Assembly (NCBI GenBank): GCA_905221605.1
Contig: CAJNDS010002412.1
Span: 1,893,429-1,957,428, forward strand
Length of the DNA stretch: 64,000 bases
Reading direction: 5' to 3'
Source of the DNA: Symbiodinium natans
Lineage: Eukaryota; Sar; Dinophyceae; Suessiales; Symbiodiniaceae
A model generated the notes under the pieces. That model made no database searches, had not been told where the DNA came from, and saw only the letters and a list, made by a program, of their open reading frames with translations. Within the stretch, counting starts at the first letter, position 1. Every line of letters starts with the position of its first letter. Both the position numbers and the translations under genes were made by a program. Shown piece by piece: positions 31,023-42,500 of the stretch.

Positions 31023-34000
31023 AGACGCAGCAGGTGCATGTGTCATGGTGACCAACGCTCTGTCGCACTCTATCAGTCGCCACGCCTGTCTATGCCACAA
31101 ATCTGGGTTGAGGAAACAGCTATGGACATGCTTCTGGACCCTACCCCAAGAAGGTACTGCATTGTGCTCGTCCATGATTGCTCGTGCCAGAAGATCTGAG
31201 CTGTCAAGCACCTCATCAGTTGTCACATCCACTCAGTCCCAACCTTCCAACTGGTGGATCAAGAACCACCTCAAGCCCGTCAAAAACCCGAATAAGCCCT
31301 TGTGTGAACCCTTGTCAACCTTTGTCGTCCGTTATAAGCCCTTATAAACCTTAAGCCCAAGCAGGACTAGCCTCCACTGAAGCCAGGAAATCTTCAAGCT
31401 CATTGTCGGCCTGCGCCACTTTCTGGAGCCCAGGCTGGGGGGGAGGGAGGCTCGTGCTTCGCGTTTTTTTGCTTCCACGGCCCAATGCGCGCAAAGACTG
31501 ATTGTGTGGATGTCTGTGATCCGCTTAAGACTCAACTGCATGAACTGAGTGCCTCTTGTCATTTGTGCCCCAAAATATTGGCATGCTTGCCTGAGGATGG
31601 CAGACTTATGTACGAAGGAAACCAGGCAATCTGGGCCGATACCCTAAACCCTAAACCCTACAATATGCCCCTCCACTGCACCGATTTTGGCCGCGCGCAG
31701 CGGGTGTGAGGTCAAGCTCTACGGCCCGCCAGTCGGACGGAGCTTCATGGTCAATCCGTTCGGAACTTTGTAGCAGGGAGGGTCTAGGGTTTAGGGTTTA
31801 GGGTTTAGGGTTTAGGGCTAGATCCTACACCCTCAGCAGATCCTCGATGTCCAGAGTCTGCTTGCAGTCCTTCACAAAAACCTCAGGACATCTCACATCA
31901 CAGGGGTTTAGTTTCTTAATGTTTAGGCATCATTCCGGCCCCCTAATTTCAGACCAGGCTGCATTCGGCCATGGTATCGTTGAGCCGCCAGCCTTCTTGT
32001 GTTTCAACAGATCTCTCTACGTAGGCTTCATGGAAAGCTCCACGTTGAGGGGCGATTGCGGGGGCTTCAGGCGTAGGATTCAGGGTTTCGGCGAGATCTT
32101 GGCAGGCGAATATAAAAGGGTGCCACCGTTCTTGCCCATTGGGTTTGGTCAAGGAGTCCCACCAAAAGAGGAACAAGGTACGACTCACGTTTGAATTGAC
32201 CAGACCTCCGAGTAGTCTTCCCAGCTTCAATAAATACCCCGGTTTGGGGTCGAGGGCTTAGGGTTACATCTCCCCTCCATGACAAGCCCTAAACCCTTAA
32301 ACCTAAACCCTACATAGTATGGGCCTTTGGTTTAAAGGGTATACAGGGGGTATATACGGGGTCTCAATGTAAGGCAAGAAAAAAATCAAAGTCTCCTCAT
32401 CCCCCATTTCGGGCTAATAGAGCTTTACCACCCCCACCCCCACCCCCACCCCCCCCCCCCACCCCCCGGAATCCCTAAACACTTTTACAGCCTAAACCCT
32501 GAACCCGGAACCCTGAACCAACCCTAAACCCTAACCCCAAGTTTACCAAGCGTCTAGGGGTTTAGTTGCCTGGAGTTTAAGGTCTATAGTGAAGGCTTGA
32601 TCCTGCCACCCCTGCCTTCTGTAGGATGATGACCAGGCGCGTGCCACGAATCTCCCAATGCGACTCCTTACGCTGCCAAGGCCTTATTAGCCTTTAAACC
32701 CTAAACCCTAAACCCTAAACCCTAAACCCTAAACCCTAAACCCTAAACCCTAAACCCTAAACCCTAAACCCTAAACCCTAAACCCTACCTTCTTGCTACT
32801 GCGAGGGCGCCGGTAGCTTTTGGGGGGGCTTGGGTGCGGCTTTTGGGGGGGGCTGAGATCCTATACGGCCTGCAAGCCCAAAACCCTGAACTCTGATCCC
32901 TGAACCCTAAACCCTAAACCCTAAACCCTAAACCCCAAACCCTAAACCCTAAACCCTAAAACCCTAAACTCTGATCCCTAAACCCTTTTTGAACAGGTTT
33001 CCGGAATCCGCCCAAACCCTGTTTTTGCAACTGGGCTTGGGGGCGAGACAGGCCCCTAAACCCCCAAAATTCAAAACCCTGGGCTGTAGGGTAGCCCTAA
33101 ACCCTAAACCCTAAACCCCAAACCCCAAACCCTAAACCCTAAACCCCAAACCCCAAACCCTAAACTATTTGGGTTCCCACTCTTCTTCACTCGGTCTGGC
33201 ACCTCCGGGTCGCAGCGATTAAGCAGATCGCCGTGCACCACGGTGCAGTCGCGGATCTTGACCAGCCTTAGTTTAGGGCTTTGGGTTGAGCAGGGCTCTT
33301 TTGAGGGTTTAGGGTTTAGGGTTGAGAAGGGTTCTTTTTAGGGTTTAGGGTTTAGCATTCGGGAGAGTTGTGTTGAGGGTTTAGGGGGATTTGGAGCTTA
33401 GGGTATCGAATCTCGCGCTACAAATTTTCTGTTTTTGACATTTTTACAAATTAAAAAACTTAATAAAAATTGTTGGTAATAGTGTTGGTGTTATAGAAGG
33501 ATATTTTGTTGGTATATAACTTGCTCGCGCGCGCGGCAGGCAAGGCAATGGTAAGCGCAATGGTGATATACGGCTTGTCAACATGTTTAGGGTTGATAGG
33601 GCTTGGGGTTTAAGTAGCCACTCATGGTGCCACGAGGGGGATTCAGGGTTTAGCCCTAGAAAACCCATCGTTTTGATCAACACCCACATGCTAAAAGAAG
33701 CCGACTGCTGGAGACATGCTTGTGACCCTTTACGCCTTACCCGAGGGTCCATGTACCTAAATAGAGAATACTCGGGGCTTAAAGTACTTGCGAAAGAGGG
33801 AATTTGGGGCCCAAGTATATCATGATTAGGGTACATGGACCCTTAGGGTTATCATTAAACTCCCTAAACCCTAAAACGCTTCTCGTAAACCAGAGATCCT
33901 CTAATACACGACCTCTCACTGCGCGAAGCGCACGCAAAGGGTTCAGGACTTACAGGAATCGCGTGTTTTTTTTTGCCACCCGCGTTGCTCCCTAAACCCT

Positions 34001-34996
34001 AAACCCTAAACCCTAAGCCCTAAACCCGAAACCCAAACCGGTGTACGTAGGGCTAAGTGGGGGTCCCCTGTGACAACGCAATTTGGGAAGCTCTTGGGGC
34101 AGGCCGCACATTGTCAGCTCTGATCTTCACGTCCACATCTCGGGCTTTGCAGCCATCGGGCAGGTCGAACTCGATCTGGGCATTTCGCGGCATGGGCTCT
34201 TAAGCCTTTAGAAATCCCCCTAACCAACCCTATAAAAGGCCTTTTCAAGGTTTATAGGGTCTAATACGAACCAACCCTATAAAGGGGTCTGACACGAACC
34301 AACACTGTAAAGGGCATTTTAGGAGGTTATAGGGTCTAAAGCTGACCAACTCTATAAAGGGCCTGTTTAAGCGGTTGTAGGGTCTAATACTAACCAACCC
34401 TACAAAGGGCCTTTTAAAGGGGCTATAGGGTCCAATAGCCCATGCAGGTATTGCCCGGAGTCTTTCAAAAGTAGACTGGGTCTGTTGCTAGGGGTTTGCC
34501 GCATATCACCAGCAGATGGGGGCTAGATCAGGCCATCACCTAAGCCTATTGCCGATATACACAAAACCCTTTAAGCCCCTGCCTGGGAGGATCCAAAAAG
34601 TAGATCCCCTTAAGTGCTCCTAAAAACAACCCCATAGTCGTATACTACCATTTGGGGGCTCTGCTTTTGGGATCCTCCCAGACGCCTGCGCTCCGGCTCA
34701 ATGTGGGTATGTCTCAAAATAGGGGTACCCCTTTTTATACCCCAAAAAAAGGGCACCCCTTTTTTCGGGAACCCCCATGTTTCAACGGCTCGCGCATGAG
34801 GGGAATCCCGGCCTCGACGTCAAACCCTGGCGCAATGTTCGCCTGCCAGTGCTTACGACCCAAAGGTGTTTAGGGTTTAGGGTTTAGGGCAGTTGGTGGG
34901 GTTTGGGGATTGCGGTTTAGGGTTTAGGTCAGCTCTCTGAACAGCAGATGCCAACACAAAGGTGCCCAAAAGCCTATAGCATGTGGAGAGAGCCAT
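31023..34996 (-). CDS. CS-domain (p23/NudC-like) protein with signal peptide, eight exons
   Basis: Exons, high to low: 34943-34996, 34773-34842, 34105-34198, 33191-33266, 32616-32672, 31831-31881, 31368-31434, 31023-31231. All join in phase with GT or GC donors and AG acceptors. Exon 1 starts MALSTCYRLLGTFVLASA, a signal peptide. Exons 3-5 give a CS-type beta sandwich: AQIEFDLPDGCKARDVDVKI, then TVVHGDLLNRC, then SHWEIRGTRLVIILQK. The end (exon 8, DEVLDSSDLLARAIMDEHN and following) is not recognised. CS domains are usually cochaperone-like and cytosolic, so a signal peptide is unusual. Exon 8 ends at a good donor (GTAAGG) without a stop, 38 bp before the glycosyltransferase start, and a phase-matched acceptor at 30941-30943 would fuse the two. 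An exon may be missing between 32616 and 31881. Confidence 0.7.
34224..34441. repeat. 47-48-bp minisatellite, five copies, one shortened
   Basis: Units begin CCAACCCTATAAAGGGCC and hold TTATAGGGTCTAATAC. Lengths are 47, 28, 47, 48 and 48. It lies in intron 2 of the CS-domain gene. Confidence 0.8.
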
Positions 34997-35004
34997 GGTG
35001 AGTG

Positions 35005-38000
35005 CGAAAGAGGGCTTCCTACCCTAAACCCTAAACCCTAAACCCTAAACCCTAAACCCTAAACCCTAAACCCTAAACCCCAATGGGACTCTGATGGGCG
35101 TGCCTTCCACGAACCGAACTTGCCCTTACCCAAGCTCCTCTCTCTGGGCCCTTTTTGCATCCGAGACGCCTTGCGGCCGGGATTGACCCCAAACTCACAA
35201 TGTGTCTTTGCAGGGCTTGGGGTGTAATGATCTTTTCTGGTCTGAGCTGTAAAGAAATAGATGTGTATAAGCAAAAAACCCCCCCATAAAACCCAAGTAA
35301 GGAAAATCGAACATATTCCCAACCTAAACCCTAACCCCTAACCCCTAACCCCTAAACTCTAAACCCTAAACCCTAAACCCTAAACCCTAAACCCTAAACC
35401 CTAAACCTTAAACCCTAAACCCTAAACCCTAAACCTCGACGAGGCGCCCATCTGTAGGAGGCCGTCTCACCGGTTGGCCCGAAGTAGCCGGGCATGGTCC
35501 CAGGCGGCGGCGAAGTTGTAAGGGGACTCCGAGTTCCCTCCAAATCCTAAACCATTTTTGCATCTGGACTCCTTGCACTCTAAACCCTAAACCCTAAACC
35601 CTAAACCCTAAACCCTAAACCCTAAACCCTAAACCCTAAACCCTAACTGCTACTTTGGGCAGGGGGTCTGAACCTCAACTCCTCAGGCAATACATTGCCT
35701 TCACCACACCCTCAACCAGAGCTTTGGGAGTTCGGTGCATTTTGGTCTGGGATTTGGGGCCCTTGGGCGGCTGAAGGTGATAAGGGCGTTGGGAAGTTGT
35801 TGGTGCAGTGCCCTTCTTCATAGCATCTGTCGTTCAGAGCCGAAACAACAGTGTGGAGGGCGTAGGCCTTAGGAGCAACTCTTCTCGGACCTGGGAAGAA
35901 GTAAGCTGCCCCTGAACAAAGCACCCGAAGCCCTCCATCCTACACGTGCCCCCTCGGCTCAGTTGGGGGTTCATCTGATTTGCGGCCTGAAGCTGCGGGT
36001 TCAGGCTGTAGCCCTTAACCCTAAAACCCGAAACCCACGCGAAGGCCCCCGCTTGTAGGGTTTTACAGCTTCGCTTGCGTGACCTGACATCCGCGCACGA
36101 TCCATGCTTGAAGCGACCCAGATTGTATAGGGTGTGTAAGGTTTAGGGTTTAGGGCCTGGGCTCAAACAGGGTGTAGGGTTTAGGGGGATTCTAGGGTTT
36201 GGAGTCCTGAGTTTCCTGCAAGCCTGCCTCATCGCCATCCACCCCCTGGACGAACTTTTCGGACGCATGCGGTCTTGTGCTCTCGGGTCGTGATCTCAAG
36301 CCCACGAAACCTTAGGTGAGCAAATTCCATGCACCTTGATATAATTCCTGCAAGAACTCCGCATCGGCGTGAGGGGCTGCTCCTACAAGTCGACCTGGGA
36401 CTACCTACAGCTTAGCAGCAACTACCCCAACCACCCTGATTAGTATAGGTATAGCCCATAAATCTGCAGCTAAAGAGGGCCGCAGGTATAATCTATACGA
36501 GCTTACGCGTAGCCTACGCAGACACAGGTGGAGCATTCTTGAGCCCACTTGAGCCTCTCGCCTCAGAAGCTGAAGCGTCGGCTGTCTCACGGGAACACGC
36601 AATATAGGGGCCTGAATAATTCCCATAGGGTTTGGGGGGGTTATTGTAGTATGATTATAAGGGGACCATAAGGGAATACGATTAGTAGTTCCTTCTGGGT
36701 AACCTTTGCGGGCGAGTTTAAAGTTTAAGCCAGACATGCAGGAGGCGGAATTTGTCGATACCAAGTGTGCTGGACCCTTCGCAGATGTCGAGGAGTTCAG
36801 CAGCAGTGCTCTGGCTATGAGCTTCTCTAGCCAGGAGCCAACAATAATGGGCACTCGGCAGCCTTTGCTGACCGAGTGTATGACAGAGCCGCTGTCAACA
36901 GCTGGCAACACAACTCAACTCATCTGATAGGATGTTTTGGCGGTTTATGCTCTATAGGGTTTATACTCTTTTCCAAGAAGGCCTGTTGCTCGGACAGGAT
37001 GCGAGACCCCCGAGAAACTCGATGAGAAACGCCCTTCGGACCCTGAACCCTAAACCCTAAACCCTAAACCCTAAACCCACTAGAATCCTGCCCCCAAACC
37101 CCACAGTGTGGCAGGGACCAACTCTGCGCTCAGTTCGTCCTCCCGAAACCCTCAACCTTGTCTTTTTGGATGCCACCAAGCCTGTAAGTCTCGGATGCCA
37201 CCAAGCCTGTAAGTCCCTAAACCCTAAACCCTAAACCCTAAACCCTAAACCCTAAACCCTAAACCCTAAACCCTAAACCCTAAACTTTACTAAACCCTAA
37301 ACCCTCGACTTTCCTAAACCCAGACATGATATCGTGAGGCCACCAGCTTCGGCCCTGATCAAAAATTAAACGAATAATGGAAACCGTGCTTCGATCGTCA
37401 TCTTGCAAATGGCCTGTTGGCCTTCGCCCACTGATGATGGCAGACATAGCTGCAGTCCTCTATCATGAGATTCCCTGAACCTTTTAGCCCTAAACCCTAA
37501 ACCCTAAACCCTAAATACTGCGGGGGGGTGGGGGGGGGCTTCGCCAACCTCGAGCATGAGCCCTCTAAGGCCACCAGAAGCGCATCTCCTCTCAATTCTT
37601 GAAGGCCTACACATGAAAGGGACCAAAAACAGGAACAAACATGTTTACTGTGATTAGGAAGAGTAGTTAGAAATACTCTAATTAGTGAGAAAACCCCCGA
37701 TAAGAAGAACTCTTGCAGCAATAATAACTCCTCGCGCGTGGCTTTGGTCTTTGGGCTCTGAGGGAGCGAGGGGATTTACACTTTCCCAAGCCCGTCCTAC
37801 CGAAAGAGCCCTCATCAGTCCGCGTGTGTACGCCCGGTCTTTTGCCAGGCGCAGGGGATTAGCATGTTCCACTATGCAGGAGGTCGCGGAATCCGAGAGG
37901 CATGGAGAGTTCGGGGGGTTTTAGAGCACCCTAAACCCTAAACCCCTGCGGTATATAGAAGTCCATTATGTCCCGTCCCGGAACCCAATATCCTAAAGCT

Positions 38001-39516
38001 CTCTTTCGCACAGTTGTGGGCACCAGTCGTCACACATGTCTTGTGGGCCGCTTCCCAAGCCCAAAGCCCGAAACTACCACCAAATGAATATATACATATA
38101 TATATATATACATTACATTACATACCATAGGTATTGTCATTAAGAGAAAATAGTGATGGTGATACATAATAATTGTGGGCCAATGACTTCTCTAGGAAAT
38201 CATAAGCCAACTCCTACTTCTGAGGGCGGCGCCAACATACAAACACAAACGCTGCTTGTGAGAGATGTGTGAGGAAACAAACAGACAGACAACACCCAGC
38301 AGACGGCTGGCGGGATCGCCTACCAAATTGAACAGACCGAAGATAAGTGTGAGAATTTCTGCGAGCACTGAAACCTAATACTACTAAGAATAACCGAAAC
38401 CCTCAACCCTAAACCAACAAGAAGAAGACGGTAGGAGCAAGAGAAAGTAGTGATGATGATAATACTAGTACTCAGAATACCCGAACCACTAAACCCTAAA
38501 CCAAGAAGAAGAAGAAGACAGTACCCTAAACCCTAAACCCTAAACCCTAAACCAACAAGAAGAAGCAGGTTAAGAAGGCAGTAGTAGCAAGTAGGACTCC
38601 GCGACTTCACGGTGCCATCTTGACCCTGCCCGCCAAAGTCCCGCATCGGTTTTTTTCCAAGGGCTGTTGCTTGATGCCAAAGGTTTAGAGGGGTTTAGAG
38701 GGGTTTAGAGGGTTTATGTAGGGGTTGCATATGGTGTGTATAGGATGTACATGGGGTGTACATAGGGTTGATATAGGGTTTAGGGGTTGCTTTGCAGGGT
38801 TTAGGGTTCGCTCTGCAAGTCGATCAGAGGTCAGCTAGGAAGAAAGGACTTAGGATTGAAGAAGGCTACGAAGAGAAACTAGACCCCAGAGTAGCCTAGG
38901 AACAAAAAAGGGAGCCCTTTTGGTTTAAAGGACCTTCTAGGGGAATCTAAACCCCTAAAAAAATGTGGAATAAAGGCCTAGTCTGGGTCCTAGACCAGGA
39001 AAAGAGCAGACTTCAACAGGGTGCCCACTCCCGCAGGGACTACACGAGCTCGACAGTCGATGATTTGTACTCGGTTTGGGCTTAGGTCCCTATGAACCCT
39101 ATGCACCCTATAATAAGCCCGATTAGACCTGATTATAAACCCTCTAAACCCAGGGTTTAAGGTTTAGAGTTTGCGGTTTAGGACCTCCACACTGCTACCG
39201 CTTGAGTTGCTGAATGACTTTGGGACCTGCAGGGGACGGCGCGAAAAATTGGCGAGGAATCACAAGCTGCGCGCTGCCAGCTTCGCAAAGTTTCCATCCT
39301 GCTAGGGACAGTTGCAGGGGCAGGCAGGGCATCTTCTATATATGTGTATATATATATATATGTTTTGGATATATGTGTGAAGAATACATCATTGAAAAGA
39401 ATAGACTGAATAGATAAAACATGGGGGCTAGTGAAGATGTCAGGCGACTTCACGTGGTATAAGGTTTGGGGGGGGGGGGGGGGGGCTTGTGGCATTGAAG
39501 TTCCTAGCAAAGGGTC
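35005..39516 (-). CDS. Scattered putative exons of unidentified gene(s)
   Basis: Between telomere-like tracts, three minus-strand islands end at plausible donors: 35471-35545 (SPYNFAAAWDHARLLRANR before GTGAGA), 36704-36901 (VPIIVGSWLEKLIARALLL before GTTACC) and 37549-37606 (ELRGDALLVALEGSCSR before GTTGGC). Weaker open islands are 35712-35924, about 36200-36330 and 37685-37872. No family is recognised and phases were not resolved; these may belong to a gene upstream of the CS-domain gene. The rest of the stretch holds TA-rich microsatellites (38085-38112, 39335-39370), GAAGAA-rich sequence (38420-38580) and CCCTAAA tracts. Confidence 0.35.
38881..38945. repeat. Short dispersed element, copy 1 (AGAGTAGCCTAGG family)
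   Basis: AGACCCCAGAGTAGCCTAGG and following bases resemble 43725-43787, including CCTTTTGGTTTAAAGG versus CTCTTTTTGGTCTAAAAGG. Family size and function unknown. Confidence 0.5.
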
Positions 39517-42500
39517 TCACATGTGAGGCTCAGGGTTGCGTTTGGCAGTGCTGTAGGGCCCGAGCTGTTCATCTCCGACGAGCTGCTGTTGCATGTCTTC
39601 GTTTCCCTAGACCCGAAACCCTACATTCCTAGACCCTAAACCCTTGTGTCGAAGAATGGGCTGAAGGCGGCGCAGCACATCTGAAGAGGCTCTTACAAGG
39701 ACCGTGGTTCTCATCCCAGCAAGAATCGGCACAAACTGAATGCACTTCTCGTGTCTGTGTAACTCATGCCGCCTCCTAAAGAAAAAACCATAAACCTAAA
39801 CCCTTAACCCTAAACCCTAAATCCTAAATCCTAAAGATGCCGCCAAGCAGGGCTTGGGGTTGAGCCTGTAAGGTGGTTTTGGGGTTTAGGGTTTAGGGTT
39901 TAGGGTTTGTTTTGAGTTTTGGGTTTAGACTTGGGGTGGGGGGTGGGTTAGGTTTAGAAGATTTTGAAGGGTGTTTCGGGCTTCCCTAAACCCTAAACCC
40001 TAAACCCTCTAAATCCTAAACCCAAGAGCCCTCACAGCATCCCTAAACCCCAAACTCGAAGCCTCCAAACAACCCATGTTTAGGGTTTAGGAGAAACCCT
40101 AAACAGGCCCTAAACCCTTTTGCATCCGGGCTATCAACCCTAAACCCTAACCCTAAACCCCAAACCCGAAACCCTAAACCCTAAACCCCTTGAAGCGCGA
40201 ACGCCAGGCAGGGCGCCATGTGGATCAGCTCATGGTAGGTTCCCGCTTCGACCACTTTGCCGTTGGACATCACGAAGATCTTGTCCTGATTTGGGGGGGG
40301 GGGGGGGGGGGGGGGGGGGGTGGGGTGGGGGGGAACCTAAACCCTAAACCCTAAACCCTAAACCCTAAAAACCCTAAACCCTAAACCCTAAACCTTAAAC
40401 CTTACCCTAAGCCCTAAACCCTAAATCCTAAACCTTATAAACCCTGAACCCTAAACCCTAAACCTGAACCTGAACCCTAAACCCGAAACCTTATTTGGGG
40501 TTTGGGGGGGGGGGGGGGGGGGGAGTTAGGATTTTGGGTTTATAGGGTTTCTAGGGCTAGAAGGGCATATCGGGTCCTGATTTAGGGGGGGGGGGGGGGG
40601 GGGGGGGTGAGGATTTAGGGTTTTTTTGTGTTTATAGGGTTTGTAGGGTTCACAGGGCTTGTCGGGTTTAGGCGGCTGGGGGCTTAGTGTTCAGCGTTCT
40701 AGCACTTTCGGGTGCACCAGAATCAGTGGAACTGCAGCTCCTGAGTTGTTTTTGTTGTTTAGGGTTTAGGGTTTAGGGTTTAGGGTTTACCCACTGTAGG
40801 ACTTGCCTAGCTCACTGAGCTGTGCAGCGGGACCCACACCTCTCAAGTGTTGCACTGGGGAAGTTGAGAACTCAAGGTGCGTCCTCGCCCCAAACCTGAA
40901 CACGTTTATTTTGAACCCAGACTCTGTACGTCAGCGAAACCCTAAACCCTAAACCCAAAACCCTAAACCCTAAACCCTAAACCCTAAACCCTCAACCCTA
41001 AGCCGACAATTCTCCAGGAAGTCTGGCAGTGTAGCAAAGCATCTGAGTTCTGGATCGTGGAGAGCCGATGTGCCACCGTGATGGTGGTCTTGCCCACCCT
41101 TGCTTCCTGTCAGGGGTTTAGGGTTTAGGGTTTAGGGTTTGGGGTTTAGGGTTTAGGGTTTAGGGTTTAGAGAACCTAGGAAACAAAAAAAAGGGGTACC
41201 CCTTGTTGTTGAATGCTTCGTCTATGTAGGGCTCTTTGGGAACCCCCCCAAAAATTGCGACCTCCCAAAAAAAGGGGCCCTAAACCCTTTTGCTTCTGGA
41301 CTGAGGGTCTAGCCAGTACTATGCAAAACAACCGGGAGGAAGGGCAGCACATACCAATCAACTGTATAAGCGCCACCTGCTGAACTTTCAGCAGCAACTC
41401 CCTCGGAATCCCGAAGTGCCCCTAAACCCTAAACCCTGAACCCTAAACCCTAAACCCTAAACCCCAGAAGCGCTCCTGCATTGCCTGCTGCACCAGGCGC
41501 TCGGACGTGGAGTCGAGAGCCGACGTCGCCTCACGAGGCGGCAGTTTAGGGTTTAGGGTTTAGGGTTTAGGGTTTAGGGTTTAGGACTAGCCTTCTAAAA
41601 ACCCCCCAAAAGCCGCAAAACAACTCTTTAGGGTCTAGGGTTTAGGGTTTAGGGTTTAGGGTTTAGGGTTAATCCTATAGCAACTCTCCTAGCAAGTCTA
41701 GACTCCCCAAGCCCAGGCACGAGGATGCAGGGAATTCTTGAAGGGATCTGGAGGGCTGAGTTCGCTTCGGGCTCTCGGGGAGACCTGAAGATTCGATTGG
41801 TTGTCAGAAGCATTTAACTCCTCTCATTCGTTAAGCTCGCATAATAAACCCCAATAAACATCTAAACCCTATACACCATCTAAACCCCAAACCCCCCATA
41901 GGGTTCTAAACCCGCACTCCTAAACCCTAAACCCTAAACCCGAAACCCTAACCTTACACCCTTTTTGCATCTGGCTTAAACCCTAAACCCTAAACCCTAC
42001 ACCCCAGAAAATGGGGGGGGGGGCCTTTCAGAGTCTACCCGCCCGACCTCATCCAGCAGCATGAACTGGGGCCGCCGGAGCAGGGCGCGAGCAATGGCGC
42101 AACGCTGCTTTTGCCCACCAGACAGCTTCTCCTGGGCGAAGGGTTTAGGGTTTACCTTAAGAACCAAGACAAACCCCCTATGAGATTCTTAGGCAACCTA
42201 CAAAAAGGTAGGATTTGGGTTCTGAAGGTCGGGTTTAGGCATTGCAATACTATACTGCATACTGGTGCAACCTTCTGCGTGGCCGTTTCACATGGTCATC
42301 TTAGACCATTGTAAGATGACAGCAGTATAACATTGTAACATTTTAATGGGGACTGAGGATGATATCGGGCTTGCGGGGGGTTGGGTAGGGGTAGGGGTAG
42401 GGGTAGGGGTAGGGGTAGGGGTTCAGTTCGCTGGTTCATGTGAAGGACGCTTCAGGGGCTTTGAGGAGTCCAGGTTTAGGGTTTAGGAGTTAGGCTTCGG

